Positions 17,770 to 27,153 of a stretch of 64,000 bases of DNA are shown here, piece after piece (the stretch's first letter is position 1; each line of letters opens with the position of its first letter). Under the pieces are notes generated by a model, which worked only from the letters and a program-made list of their open reading frames with translations, was not told the DNA's origin and searched no databases. The DNA is taken from assembly GCA_964620915.1 (NCBI GenBank), contig CAZUKP010000007.1:8743-72742 (forward strand). The letters run 5' to 3'. This stretch comes from Hyphomicrobium_A sp964620915. GTDB lineage: Bacteria; Pseudomonadota; Alphaproteobacteria; Rhizobiales; Hyphomicrobiaceae. The position numbers were made by a program, and so were the translations under genes.

Positions 17770-18324
17770 TCACACGGCCTGGACCTCTTGGACCTCCGGG
17801 CAGAAGTGGCGCAGGAGGTTTTCGATACCGTGGCGCAGGGTGGCTGTTGAACTCGGACAACCTGAGCAGGCTCCACGCATATGCAGATAGACAATCCCAT
17901 CGCGGAAACCGGAGAACGTTATGTCCCCACCGTCCTGCGCGACCGCTGGACGGACTCGAGTCTCCAACAGTTCCTTAATCGTGGACACGACAGCTTCGTC
18001 CTTGGGGTCGCACACGTCGCTTTCGTCATCGTTTGCCCCATCCTCGGCAACGATCGGCGCTCCCGACACGTAGTGCTCCATGATGGCACCAAGGATCATC
18101 GGCTTGAGGTGCTGCCACTCAACGTCGCCTTTGGTGACCGAGATGAAGTCCGAACCAAGAAATACGCCGGTGACACCCTGGATATCGAACAGTCGGGTAG
18201 CCAGAGGCGAAGCCAGGGCCGCACCCTTGTCGCGAAAGTCAGCAGTACCCGCCGCAAGCACAGATTTGCCAGGGATGAACTTGAGCGTCGCGGGATTGGG
18301 CGTCGCTTCGGTTTGGATAAACAT
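17770..18324 (-). CDS. NifU-domain Fe-S cluster carrier (Nfu type)
   Basis: Scaffold or carrier that passes Fe-S clusters to client proteins. Residues 1-90 are an Nfu N-terminal domain starting MFIQTEATPNPATLKFIPG. The C-terminal NifU domain has the cluster-binding CSGC (Cys153, Cys156). This arrangement resembles mitochondrial NFU1. The ATG at 18324, with AAGGAG about ten bases upstream, gives the canonical N-terminus; the open frame extends to 18387. Confidence 0.92.
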   Translation of the reverse strand: MFIQTEATPNPATLKFIPGKSVLAAGTADFRDKGAALASPLATRLFDIQGVTGVFLGSDFISVTKGDVEWQHLKPMILGAIMEHYVSGAPIVAEDGANDDESDVCDPKDEAVVSTIKELLETRVRPAVAQDGGDITFSGFRDGIVYLHMRGACSGCPSSTATLRHGIENLLRHFCPEVQEVQAV

Positions 18325-18448
18325 TGCGTCTGTATCTCCTTGGTGGGCATGCGCAGATGGCAGAAGGGCGGTCTCGCGCCTCACCACTTTAGAACAACTC
18401 TAAATATAGGACGCTTGGAGCATCACGTCGAGTGCATCTTCAAGTCCC

Positions 18449-18958
18449 TTACGCCAGAGCCTGGATATCTTCCAGTTCCAAGGTCCCTGGGACAATCGTG
18501 ATGGGGATGGGAAAACTCCCCGCAGCGGTACCAGCTGCAAGCGAAGCGACGAGCGGTCCAGGGCCAGCCGGATCGGTTGAGGCCCCCAGAACGAACACCG
18601 CAATATCCTCATCCTCGTCAATAAGCTTACGGATTTCCTCGCCTTTCGACCCTTCACGGATGACTTCCTCCGCTGCCACATCCTCAAAACCCGCTTGGTT
18701 AAGCTTACGCCGAACAAGACGGAACAATGCCTTCGCTTTCGCGGTTTCCTCCTCAACCTGTTGTTGGCGCACGTTTATCCAGTGCTGAAACTCCTGCGGC
18801 ACGATGATGTAGAGCATCACCAGAGACCCGGATGAACGCTGAATTCGGCTTGCTGCATAGTAGAGCGCCGCATCCACTTCTTGGCTCTCATCAACGATGA
18901 GCAGGAACTTGCGGAAGTGTCCGGATTCAAAGGACCGGCGTTTCGTTTTCATATTCAT
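18449..18958 (-). CDS. Universal stress protein (UspA family)
   Basis: Cytosolic USP-fold protein. The start FRKFLLIVDESQEVDAALYYAASRI is the nucleotide-binding first strand and helix (residues about 15-40), followed by the AVFVLGASTDPAGPGPLVASL loop near residue 125, resembling the G-2x-G-9x-G(S/T) ATP site, and ending ITIVPGTL. The frame extends to 19054 with unrelated residues; I favour the ATG at 18958 or 18952. It lies between trpS and nfu, an arrangement common in this order. Confidence 0.82.
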   Translation of the reverse strand: MNMKTKRRSFESGHFRKFLLIVDESQEVDAALYYAASRIQRSSGSLVMLYIIVPQEFQHWINVRQQQVEEETAKAKALFRLVRRKLNQAGFEDVAAEEVIREGSKGEEIRKLIDEDEDIAVFVLGASTDPAGPGPLVASLAAGTAAGSFPIPITIVPGTLELEDIQALA

Positions 18959-19060
18959 GAGCACATGCTGCCATGGACCCGAGACGCCCACAACATGACC
19001 ATTCTCTAGAGGTTCACCAAAGCCTCGGCCCACATCGGGCAATCCTAGCGGCAAACGACG

Positions 19061-20104
19061 TCAGGTTCCCGATCGGACGAAGCCAACAATGTCCTTCACC
19101 TGGTCCATGATTGGCCGAGCGATCGCACGGGCGCGGGCGGAGCCGTCTGCAAGGATGCGGTCGATTTCGGCGACATCCGCCAAGAGCCGCTTGCTTTCGT
19201 CGGCAACGGGTCCAAGTTTTGTCACGCAAAGCTCGGCGAGTGCCTTCTTGAATGTGGAAAACTGCGCACCACCGAACTCCTTAAGCACGTCATCCTTCGT
19301 ACGGGCCGCCAGCGCCGCATAGATGCCGATGAGGTTTTCGGCCTCGGCCCGACCCTCAAGCCCCTTTGCTTCGGAAGGCAACGGCTCTGGATCGGTGCGT
19401 GCCTTTTGAATCTTTTTCGCGATCGTATCGGCGTCATCGGTGAGGTTGATGCGCGACATCTCCGACGGATCCGATTTTGACATCTTTTTTGTTCCGTCTC
19501 GCAGACTCATGACACGCGTCGCCGGGCCCGTGATCACCGGCTCGGGCTGAGGGAAGAAGATGCCGTCCTCGTAACCTGCCTTTTCAATCCAACTTCCGAA
19601 GTCGTTGTTGAATTTCTGCGCGATGTCGCGGGCCAGTTCTAGATGCTGTTTTTGGTCCTCACCCACCGGAACATGCGTCGCCTGATAGGCGAGAATGTCG
19701 GCAGCCATCAAATTGGGATACACGTAAAGGCCGACAGATGCGTTCTCCCGATCCTTTCCAGCTTTCTCCTTGAACTGCGTCATGCGGTTCAGCCAACCCA
19801 GCCGCGAAACGCAATTGAATATCCAGGCAAGCTCAGCGTGCTCTGAAACTTCGCTCTGGTTGAAAAGGATGCTGCGCTTGGGATCCAAGCCCGATGCAAT
19901 GTAAGCCGCCGTCACCTGGCGAATGGCTGACTTGAGTTCAACCGGATCCTGCCACACCGTGATTGCGTGCATATCGACAACGCAATAGATGCACTCATGC
20001 GTCTTCTGCAGTTCGATCCACTGCAACATGGCGCCCAAGTAGTTGCCAAGGTGCAGGCTGCCGGTTGGCTGCATGCCGGAGAAAACGCGCTCCTGAAAGG
20101 CCAT
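19061..20104 (-). CDS. trpS: Tryptophanyl-tRNA synthetase
   Basis: Class I aminoacyl-tRNA synthetase, 347 residues. The HIGH-type motif is SLHLGNYLGA near residue 16 and the KMSKS motif is in KKMSKSDPSEMS near residue 212. A GGAGG site is eight bases before the ATG at 20104. The open frame runs back to 20371 into murJ, but that extension is non-homologous. It follows murJ by 70 bases. Confidence 0.97.
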   Translation of the reverse strand: MAFQERVFSGMQPTGSLHLGNYLGAMLQWIELQKTHECIYCVVDMHAITVWQDPVELKSAIRQVTAAYIASGLDPKRSILFNQSEVSEHAELAWIFNCVSRLGWLNRMTQFKEKAGKDRENASVGLYVYPNLMAADILAYQATHVPVGEDQKQHLELARDIAQKFNNDFGSWIEKAGYEDGIFFPQPEPVITGPATRVMSLRDGTKKMSKSDPSEMSRINLTDDADTIAKKIQKARTDPEPLPSEAKGLEGRAEAENLIGIYAALAARTKDDVLKEFGGAQFSTFKKALAELCVTKLGPVADESKRLLADVAEIDRILADGSARARAIARPIMDQVKDIVGFVRSGT

Positions 20105-20174
20105 GGGTCTCCCTCCTTGCCCGGCGCGCCTTATGGCGCGCTGGCCCTGGCGGTGCAAGCCCGCCCTCTTTGGC

Positions 20175-21764
20175 CTATTCGGCCTCGCGCCGGCGCTCCA
20201 GGAATCGGCGCAACTGGCGAGCATCGACAGCGCCGGTGGCCAGCACCGCGATAGCGTAGGTGGCAAGCCCTGAGCCGATGAGGCACGCCAGGGCGGCAAC
20301 ACGCTCCAACAGCAAAGCTTGCTCGCTGAAGCTGCTGGAAAGCGCATCCGCCACGAACCACAAGACGACACCCATGACCAAGCTTGAGAGCAAGACGAGG
20401 CCTAATGAGCGCCCCAACCGCCGATCAGCGACAAAGTAGCCGCGCTTCACGAGCGTTGCGTAGAGCAGACCAGCATTGAGCCAACCGCCTATAGAGGTGG
20501 CGACCGCGATGCCAAGGTGGGGCATCAGCCCATATGAGCGGAATACGTAGAAAAGCGCGATCGATCCGACCGTGTTCGCCGCCATGCTTGCGACCGCAAA
20601 GTGCATCGGTGTTCTGGTATCCTCGCGCGCAAAAAAGGCCGGCGAGAACACCTTGATCATGACGAAGGCCGGTAGACCCAATGCAAAGATTCCCAACGCA
20701 TAAGCTGTGGCCAGCGTATCGGTCGGGGTGAAGGCGCCACGCTCAAAAAGGACGGCTACGATCGGTTGCGGGACGACGGCCAGAGCGACGGCGGCGGGAA
20801 TCGTGAGCAGCATCGAGAACTCGAATGACCGGTTCTGGCTGTCGTTCACCGCCGCGTCGTTGCCGGCCCGCAAGTGGCGCGACACGTCCGGCAAGAGAAC
20901 AACGCCGATGGCAATACCGACAATTGCCAATGGCAGCTCGTAGATGCGATCGGCGTAGTAGAGATAAGAGACCGCGCCGTTCTGGAGCGAGGCGATGATC
21001 GTACCGATCACAAGGTTGATCTGTGTGACGCCACCCGCGATCACGCCCGGTATGCCAAGCCGGATGAGCTGGCGCATGCCGTCGGTCATGCGCGGCCAAC
21101 GCAGCCTCATGACAATCTCGGTACGCCGCAATCCGGCAAGCAGTAGCCAAAGCTGAAGGATACCCGCGGCAAACACGCCCCACGCCTGGATGATGCCGGC
21201 TTCCGGCACGTTTCGGTAGCCTAGGGCCATCGCCGTCAGGGTTGCAGCCATCATCGTGAGATTGAGGACAATCGATACCGCAGCGCTTTCTGCAAAGCGG
21301 CCAAACGAATTCAGCACTCCTGAAAGGAGCGCAACAAGGGACATGCAAAGCAAGTACGGCATCGTGATCCGGGTGAGCAGCACGGCCAGATCGAACTTGT
21401 CGGGTGTCTCGCTGAACCCGGGGGCAAGGCCGTACATGATGAACGGCATAGCGAGTTCGGCGATGACCGTCAGAATGAGGATGACGAAGACGAGCCCCGC
21501 CATCGCCTCTTCGGCAAACGCTCGCGCCGCCTGAGCGCCCTCGCCCTCCAGTCGCTTTGCGAACAGGGGTACGAACGCCGCGTTGAAGGCACCTTCTCCG
21601 AACAGGCGTCGAAAGAGGTTCGGGAACCGGAAGGCAACGAAGAACGCGTCAGCCACGGCCCCGCTGCCCAGCGTGGCTGCGATCAGGATATCGCGCAGAA
21701 AGCCGAAGACGCGGCTTAACAGAGTCAAGCCGCCGACGGTTGCGAAGGAGCGGTAAAGCTTCAT
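20175..21764 (-). CDS. murJ: Lipid II flippase MurJ
   Basis: Inner-membrane MOP-superfamily flippase moving lipid II to the periplasm. It starts MKLYRSFATVGGLTLLSRVFGFLRD, a family signature at residues 1-25. Further landmarks are NLFRRLFGEGAFNAAFVP (about 50-67) and about 14 hydrophobic helices over 529 residues. It is the first gene on the minus strand of the run that continues through trpS. Confidence 0.97.
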   Translation of the reverse strand: MKLYRSFATVGGLTLLSRVFGFLRDILIAATLGSGAVADAFFVAFRFPNLFRRLFGEGAFNAAFVPLFAKRLEGEGAQAARAFAEEAMAGLVFVILILTVIAELAMPFIMYGLAPGFSETPDKFDLAVLLTRITMPYLLCMSLVALLSGVLNSFGRFAESAAVSIVLNLTMMAATLTAMALGYRNVPEAGIIQAWGVFAAGILQLWLLLAGLRRTEIVMRLRWPRMTDGMRQLIRLGIPGVIAGGVTQINLVIGTIIASLQNGAVSYLYYADRIYELPLAIVGIAIGVVLLPDVSRHLRAGNDAAVNDSQNRSFEFSMLLTIPAAVALAVVPQPIVAVLFERGAFTPTDTLATAYALGIFALGLPAFVMIKVFSPAFFAREDTRTPMHFAVASMAANTVGSIALFYVFRSYGLMPHLGIAVATSIGGWLNAGLLYATLVKRGYFVADRRLGRSLGLVLLSSLVMGVVLWFVADALSSSFSEQALLLERVAALACLIGSGLATYAIAVLATGAVDARQLRRFLERRREAE

Positions 21765-21905
21765 GGGCGGTGAGCGGTAGCGGAGCTATCGGGCGAGGGC
21801 AAGGAACTTTGTCGCTTCCATCGGCGCCCGCGAGCGCTATATCCTCCGTCGACACGAGAGAACCAGCCGCGGAGAGATCCGGGTGAACTTGGGGGCGAAA
21901 AACCA

Positions 21906-22571
21906 ATGTTTCCAATAGGCGACGACAATTCCGCCCGTCGATCCACGCCTTATGTCACCTTCGCTTTGATCGCGCTCAATGTCCTTGTGTTCTTGCTCGA
22001 ACTCAGTGAAGGCCAAACATTCATAACGGAATGGGCCTTCATACCGGCCCGGTTTTCCGCTGATCCTGGCGCGAACATCGTGACCGTCTTTTCTGCCATG
22101 TTCATGCATGGCGGCTGGCTGCACCTGGGCGGCAACATGCTCTACCTTTGGATCTTTGGAGACAATGTCGAGGACCGCTTCGGGCACCTAAAATTTCTCA
22201 TTTTCTACCTCTCAGCGGGTATCGCTGCGACGTTCGCCCAATACTACTTTACGCCAGGATCAAATGTGCCCAACGTCGGTGCCTCGGGTGCGATCGCCGG
22301 CGTGCTGGGTGCCTACCTTCTAATGTTCCCGCAAAAAAAGGTTCGGGTACTCTTCGGACGGCAGATCGTCTCGATGCCGGCGCTTTACGTTCTCGGATTT
22401 TGGATCGTCTTGCAGCTTTTCAGCGGCGTGGGAACGATCGCCTACACTGACGAGTCGAGCCAGGATGTTGGGGGGATTGCCTACATGGCTCACATCGGCG
22501 GGTTCGTGGCGGGTTTTGCTATGGCGTTCGTATTTCGCGCTTGGGGCCGCGGCCCGGATGCCACCGCATAG
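21906..22571 (+). CDS. Rhomboid-family intramembrane serine protease
   Basis: Six-helix membrane protease of 221 residues. The catalytic dyad is visible as Ser128 in VGASGAIAG and His196 in YMAHIGGFVAG, and the FMHGGWLHLGGNMLYL segment (residues 67-82) gives the oxyanion/L1 region. It diverges from murJ over 141 bases. The substrate is unknown. Confidence 0.93.
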   Translation: MFPIGDDNSARRSTPYVTFALIALNVLVFLLELSEGQTFITEWAFIPARFSADPGANIVTVFSAMFMHGGWLHLGGNMLYLWIFGDNVEDRFGHLKFLIFYLSAGIAATFAQYYFTPGSNVPNVGASGAIAGVLGAYLLMFPQKKVRVLFGRQIVSMPALYVLGFWIVLQLFSGVGTIAYTDESSQDVGGIAYMAHIGGFVAGFAMAFVFRAWGRGPDATA

Positions 22572-22589
22572 CGGGTTGTTCAAACGTTT

Positions 22590-22603
22590 TTCGCAACTGC
22601 GAA
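22590..22603 (+). other. Short inverted repeat after the rhomboid gene
   Basis: TTCGCA and TGCGAA flank two bases, 19 bases after the rhomboid stop. No T run follows, so termination is only a possibility. Confidence 0.35.
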
Positions 22604-22649
22604 CGTAGCGTGCATCGACAGCACGTCATGCCGCTTTACCGACGCGACA

Positions 22650-22664
22650 TGTACAACATGTACA
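22650..22664. promoter_or_regulatory. Paired TGTACA palindromes upstream of the OmpA-domain gene
   Basis: TGTACA-ACA-TGTACA places two self-complementary hexamers nine bases apart, within the 192-base rhomboid/OmpA intergenic region and about 100 bases before the OmpA-gene ATG. The spacing fits a dimeric regulator binding one helical face. No regulator is identified. Confidence 0.45.
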
Positions 22665-22763
22665 TATGACGCTTCGGACTGTAAGCCTGCGACTTGAAAA
22701 CATTTAGTGTTTGCAGGACAATAGTGCTGCAGGCCGGGGGGCGTGGCGAGGTAAATATACGTA

Positions 22764-24311
22764 ATGTCAAAAGACCGCCTGGCAGTACCCATTCTTGTCA
22801 TTCTGATTTTGCTGCTCGCGGGAGTGGCGTGGGCTTTTCTGGGCCCGATCCGACTCCCGATCTTTGCCAGCAAACCGACGGCGACGGATGAGGAGACGCT
22901 TTCTGCCAAAAAGAAGGACGTCGCCAAGTCAGACGCCGCGGCCAAAAACGAAGAAGGTCAGGCGAGCTTCGACATCACGCGCATCGATCGCGAGGGAACA
23001 TCCGTTTTGGCCGGGCGCGCAGAACCCGGCTCCAGCGTGACGATCCTTGAGGACGACGAGGCGATCGGAACCGTCCAAGCTGACGAGAACGGCGATTGGT
23101 CGTTTGCGACGGAGCATGAGTTCGCCAGCAACGATCCCAACCTCGCGCTCACGACGCAGCCGGCGCCGCCGGCTCAAGTGGCCGCCGATGCCAAGCCTCA
23201 AAAAACGGCCGCTGCCGAGCAACAAGCGCAGCCTACCGAACCACAAAAGCAAGCTGCTGTGCCTGGTGGCGATGCGCCCGCGAAGGCAGGTGCGAAAGCT
23301 GCCTTGGCCCAAGGCAGCGCTCAGGACAAAAAGCCAGAGGAACGTTCGGCCAAGACCGCTACAGCACGGATGCTGCAGGACCTAGAGAGCATGGTCGAGT
23401 CGGCGCGCCAAGACGCAAAGAAAGAAGCCGAGACAGCAAGTGGGCAACCCTCTGCTGCACCGGCGGAATCGGCTGCGGCTGCGGCTGCCAAAGAGGCTGT
23501 GACAAAGGCAGATGCGGGAACTCCCAAGCCTAGTGGCGCGTCTCAGTCCCCCGGCGCTACCGCGCAAGAGGAAAACGTCGCAACTGCGGACTCGGCCACG
23601 CAGGATAGCAGCGCATCGCAAGCGCCTGTGACCGAGAAGACTACTGCGGAAGTCGCGGCATCCAGCGCTGCTCAATCCGAAGGGCCCTCGGCGAACAACA
23701 CTCTGGATGCTTCTGACAACAGTGGCGACGATACCCCCGCGCCTCGTGCAACCAGCTCCGCAACCGCCACTGAAGCAACACCGGACAATCGGAAATTCGC
23801 GGTAGCCTCCACTGTGCCCAAACCACGCGGGCCAGACCAAAGCGAAGCCAAAGCGGCAGTCGCTGAGACGAAGCAAGAGGCAGCAGCGGCAAAGGCAGAC
23901 GTTACGATGGCCGCCGTTTCCCCATCGGCTCAACCAGCCTCCGGGAATGAGGGAGCCGGGCGCAAGTCTGTCCCCGTTCCCATCACCTTCGTCTTCAACG
24001 AGTCGACCTTCACAGAAGAGGGTCGGAGGGCAGCATCACTGCTTCAAGAGTACCTGACCCTCAAGCGCTTCCCGACGGTGTCACTAACGGGCCATGCGGA
24101 CGAGCGTGGTTCCGATGAGCTGAATATGGAACTTTCGCGCGAGCGCCTTGAAACGGTTGCCCGCTATTTGAAAGAGCATGGATTCAAAGGGGACCTTGAT
24201 CTCATTCCCAAAGGAGAGTCGCAGCCTTACACAGGCGTCGACCGGAGTGAGTATCCCCGCGATGAGCTGTATCAGCTCGACCGGCGCGTCGAGCTTCTGC
24301 TTGGCCCCTAG
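22764..24311 (+). CDS. Inner-membrane-anchored protein with Ig-like and OmpA domains
   Basis: Envelope protein of 515 residues. An N-terminal signal anchor (residues about 7-27, VPILVILILLLAGVAWAFL) lacks a clear signal-peptidase site. A small Ig-like (Big-type) domain with LAGRAEPGSSVTIL and ENGDWSF lies at about 75-125. Residues about 130-395 are a low-complexity Ala/Glu/Lys/Gln linker. The C-terminal OmpA domain at about 400-515 has TGHADERGSDELNMELSRER, the peptidoglycan-binding pattern. It likely bridges the inner membrane to the cell wall. The partner is unknown. Confidence 0.82.
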   Translation: MSKDRLAVPILVILILLLAGVAWAFLGPIRLPIFASKPTATDEETLSAKKKDVAKSDAAAKNEEGQASFDITRIDREGTSVLAGRAEPGSSVTILEDDEAIGTVQADENGDWSFATEHEFASNDPNLALTTQPAPPAQVAADAKPQKTAAAEQQAQPTEPQKQAAVPGGDAPAKAGAKAALAQGSAQDKKPEERSAKTATARMLQDLESMVESARQDAKKEAETASGQPSAAPAESAAAAAAKEAVTKADAGTPKPSGASQSPGATAQEENVATADSATQDSSASQAPVTEKTTAEVAASSAAQSEGPSANNTLDASDNSGDDTPAPRATSSATATEATPDNRKFAVASTVPKPRGPDQSEAKAAVAETKQEAAAAKADVTMAAVSPSAQPASGNEGAGRKSVPVPITFVFNESTFTEEGRRAASLLQEYLTLKRFPTVSLTGHADERGSDELNMELSRERLETVARYLKEHGFKGDLDLIPKGESQPYTGVDRSEYPRDELYQLDRRVELLLGP

Positions 24312-24342
24312 GTAAGCCTGCCGGTTCGCACTTCACCACGAG

Positions 24343-27102
24343 CTATTCCTCGTCGGCGAGTACCTTCTCAAGCTTCTCGCGGATCGACTCTTGACGAGCA
24401 TCGCTCGTGATCTTCTTGCCGGTCAAATCGAGGACATAGAACACGTCGACGGCCTTTTCGCCAAAGGTCGAAATGTGCGCGGAAGCAATATCGAGGTTGA
24501 GGCTGGAAAGGGTGCTTGTGAGGTCATAGAGCAAGCCCGGCCGATCACGCCCAGCCACCTCGATGACAGTGAGTTGGTCAGAAAGCGCGTTGTTGATGAT
24601 GACCTCGGGCTCGACCGTGAAGGCGAGGATACGGCGTGCTGGTTTTCGTTTCGGGTCCAGCAGCTTGTCGAGCCACAAATCGCCCCTCAACAGGCGACCG
24701 ATCGTATCGCCGATCCGATCGCCGCGGCGCAACTCGTCCTCATCTTCGTTGAAAGCTCGATTGAGCAAGAAGGTATCGAGCGCCAATCCATCTCGCGTTG
24801 TCATGATATGGGCGCCGGCAATATTGGCTCCTGCCGCCGCACAAGCCCCGGCAAACATTGACAACAGCCGAGGATGATTAGGGGCGACCACTGTTAGCTC
24901 TGTGATCGCCGTAAAGGAATCGGTTGTGCAGTGAGTCGACAAATGCGAGCTTTCCTCGTCGGCTCGCTGCAGCATATTTGCGTGCTCTTTCTGTCTGCGA
25001 GCATCGGTCCGCAACCAGTAGTCGGGGTAATGGCGGTCTACAAAAGCCTCCACCCTAGCCGGCTCCCAATCCGACAGCTCAGCTCGCAACTCGTCTTGAG
25101 CCTCTGCAATGCGCTGGCCACGCTTTATTTGCGTATGTCCGCCCGCGACCAGCGGTTCGGTCTCATAGTAAAGCGTGCGCAACAGCTGGCCCTTCCAGCC
25201 GTTCCACACTCCCGGACCGACGGCGCTGATATCCGCGACCGTGAGCAGCAACAGCAGCATTAGCCGCTCGGGGCTCTGCACCACGTCAGCAAAGTCTCTG
25301 ATCGTCTTCGGGTCTTGGAGATCACGCGTCTGGGCAATGTTGCTCATCGTCAGGTGCTGCTCGATAAGCCACGCTGCCGTTTCCGTCTCAGCCGCACTTA
25401 GGCCAAAGCGCGGGCCGAGCTTACGGGCAACGCGCGCACCAATGATTGAGTGATCTTCTTTTTGGTTTTTGCCGATGTCATGCAGGAAGGCTGCCACGAC
25501 GAGGGCACGCCGGTTCTTAATGTTCTTGATGATCTCTGTCGACAGGGGCAGGTTTTGCGCTGAATTCCCCCGCTCGATTTCATTGAGCATCCCGACGGTG
25601 CGCACCAGATGCTCGTCGACCGTGTAGTGATGGTACATGTTGAACTGCATCATCGCGACAACGTGGCCGAATTCCGGGACGAACCTGCCAAGAACTCCGG
25701 CATCATTCATGCGCCGAAGCGTTGCTTCGGGATTGGTGTTCGACGTCAGGAGCTCAAGAAAGATCCTGTTGGCTTCCGGATCTGCGCGCAGCTTGTCATC
25801 GATGAGGCGCAGGGATTGGCGCAACAGCCTGATCGCGGTGGGATGTAAGAACGCATCTATGCGCTGCGCTTCGGCGAAGAACCGGATCAGGTTGACGGGA
25901 TCGCGCTTGAACACATCTGGATCGGCAACGTTGAGGCGGTCATTGTCGATACGAAAGTCGGTGCGCGTGCGAATTTGCCGGCGCGCCCTCCAGCCCAATG
26001 GAGAAAGAAGCCTGGTCAAGCCCGGTGATGACTTGAGCTGCTGCATCTCGAGCGCAGAACACAAAATTGTCGTCAGATCCCCGACGTCCTTCGCGATAAG
26101 GAAGTAGTGCTTCATGAAGCGCTCAACGGCCCGCATGCCGCCGCGGGTGTTGTAGCCAAGACGCTCGGCAAGAATCGGCTGAATATCAAATGTGAGGATT
26201 TCTTCCGATCGCCCGCTTATGAAGTGCAGGTAGCACCGGATGGTCCACAAGAAGTACTCGCACCTGTGGAACGTCGCCACCTCATCGGGTTTAAAGACAT
26301 CAGCAGCAACCGTCGTCGCACCGACCCCGCTGCCGTAAAGGTACTTCGAGAGCCAGTGTAGCGTGTGTAAATCGCGCAGACCGCCCTTGCCGTCCTTCAC
26401 ATTAGGCTCGACCTTGTAGCGGCTCTCGCCAGCTACGCGATGACGAACGTCGCGCTCGGCCATTTTCGCATCAATAAATGCTCGCGCCGTACCCGCAACC
26501 ACCTCATCGCGGAAACGCTCCTCAAGCTCGGCAAAAAGTTGTGCGTCCCCATAGAGGAGGCGGGAGTCGATCAAAGAAGTCCGTATCGTCACGTCCGCTG
26601 CGCCAAGCTTGACGCATTGATCGACCGTGCGCGTGGCGTGCCCCACTTTGAAACCGAGATCCCACAAAACATAAAGAATGTACTCGGCGACGCTCTCACC
26701 CCAGGGCGTTTGTTTGTATGGCAGCAGGAAGAGCAGATCGATATCGGAGCCTGGTGCCAGAAGTCCGCGCCCGTAGCCACCGGTGGCTACGATTGCCATA
26801 CGCTCCGCATCTGAGGGATTGGTTGCCCGGTAAACGTGCGCAACCGCGTAGTCGTAAAGGACTCGAATGAGTTCGTCCTGAAACTGCGACAACCCCGCCG
26901 CGCAACGCAGGCCATTACGGTCTGCGTCCAATCCTTCGCGCGCAGCATCATAAGCCGAGCTAACAAGCGACTTTAGACGTTCGAGGAGCGGGCCGCGCGC
27001 CTCAGACGCATCATCGCCATGTGCGCGAAAGTTGGCGGTCAGCTCTTCACGCAGCTGGCGAGAGTCGAAATAGGGCGCGGGCCTGGTAATCGCTTTGTCC
27101 AT
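24343..27102 (-). CDS. glnD: Bifunctional PII uridylyltransferase/uridylyl-removing enzyme
   Basis: Nitrogen sensor that uridylylates PII under nitrogen limitation and removes UMP when glutamine is high. The nucleotidyltransferase motif GSDIDLLFLLPY is near residue 117, the HD-domain motif FLHDIGKNQKEDHS near 505, and two ACT domains occupy the last 200 residues. The open frame reaches 27150 from a TTG, but the ATG at 27102 gives the better N-terminus (919 residues). It follows mutS closely on the same strand. Confidence 0.97.
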   Translation of the reverse strand: MDKAITRPAPYFDSRQLREELTANFRAHGDDASEARGPLLERLKSLVSSAYDAAREGLDADRNGLRCAAGLSQFQDELIRVLYDYAVAHVYRATNPSDAERMAIVATGGYGRGLLAPGSDIDLLFLLPYKQTPWGESVAEYILYVLWDLGFKVGHATRTVDQCVKLGAADVTIRTSLIDSRLLYGDAQLFAELEERFRDEVVAGTARAFIDAKMAERDVRHRVAGESRYKVEPNVKDGKGGLRDLHTLHWLSKYLYGSGVGATTVAADVFKPDEVATFHRCEYFLWTIRCYLHFISGRSEEILTFDIQPILAERLGYNTRGGMRAVERFMKHYFLIAKDVGDLTTILCSALEMQQLKSSPGLTRLLSPLGWRARRQIRTRTDFRIDNDRLNVADPDVFKRDPVNLIRFFAEAQRIDAFLHPTAIRLLRQSLRLIDDKLRADPEANRIFLELLTSNTNPEATLRRMNDAGVLGRFVPEFGHVVAMMQFNMYHHYTVDEHLVRTVGMLNEIERGNSAQNLPLSTEIIKNIKNRRALVVAAFLHDIGKNQKEDHSIIGARVARKLGPRFGLSAAETETAAWLIEQHLTMSNIAQTRDLQDPKTIRDFADVVQSPERLMLLLLLTVADISAVGPGVWNGWKGQLLRTLYYETEPLVAGGHTQIKRGQRIAEAQDELRAELSDWEPARVEAFVDRHYPDYWLRTDARRQKEHANMLQRADEESSHLSTHCTTDSFTAITELTVVAPNHPRLLSMFAGACAAAGANIAGAHIMTTRDGLALDTFLLNRAFNEDEDELRRGDRIGDTIGRLLRGDLWLDKLLDPKRKPARRILAFTVEPEVIINNALSDQLTVIEVAGRDRPGLLYDLTSTLSSLNLDIASAHISTFGEKAVDVFYVLDLTGKKITSDARQESIREKLEKVLADEE

Positions 27103-27153
27103 GATCGCAGGATAATTCGGTTCGTCCGACGGTCGCAAAAGAACCCGCAAGTT

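Noticed and set aside
23382..23933. Minus-strand 183-residue frame with cysteines and glycines
   Set aside because: Antisense to the low-complexity linker of the OmpA-domain gene; no start signal or homology.
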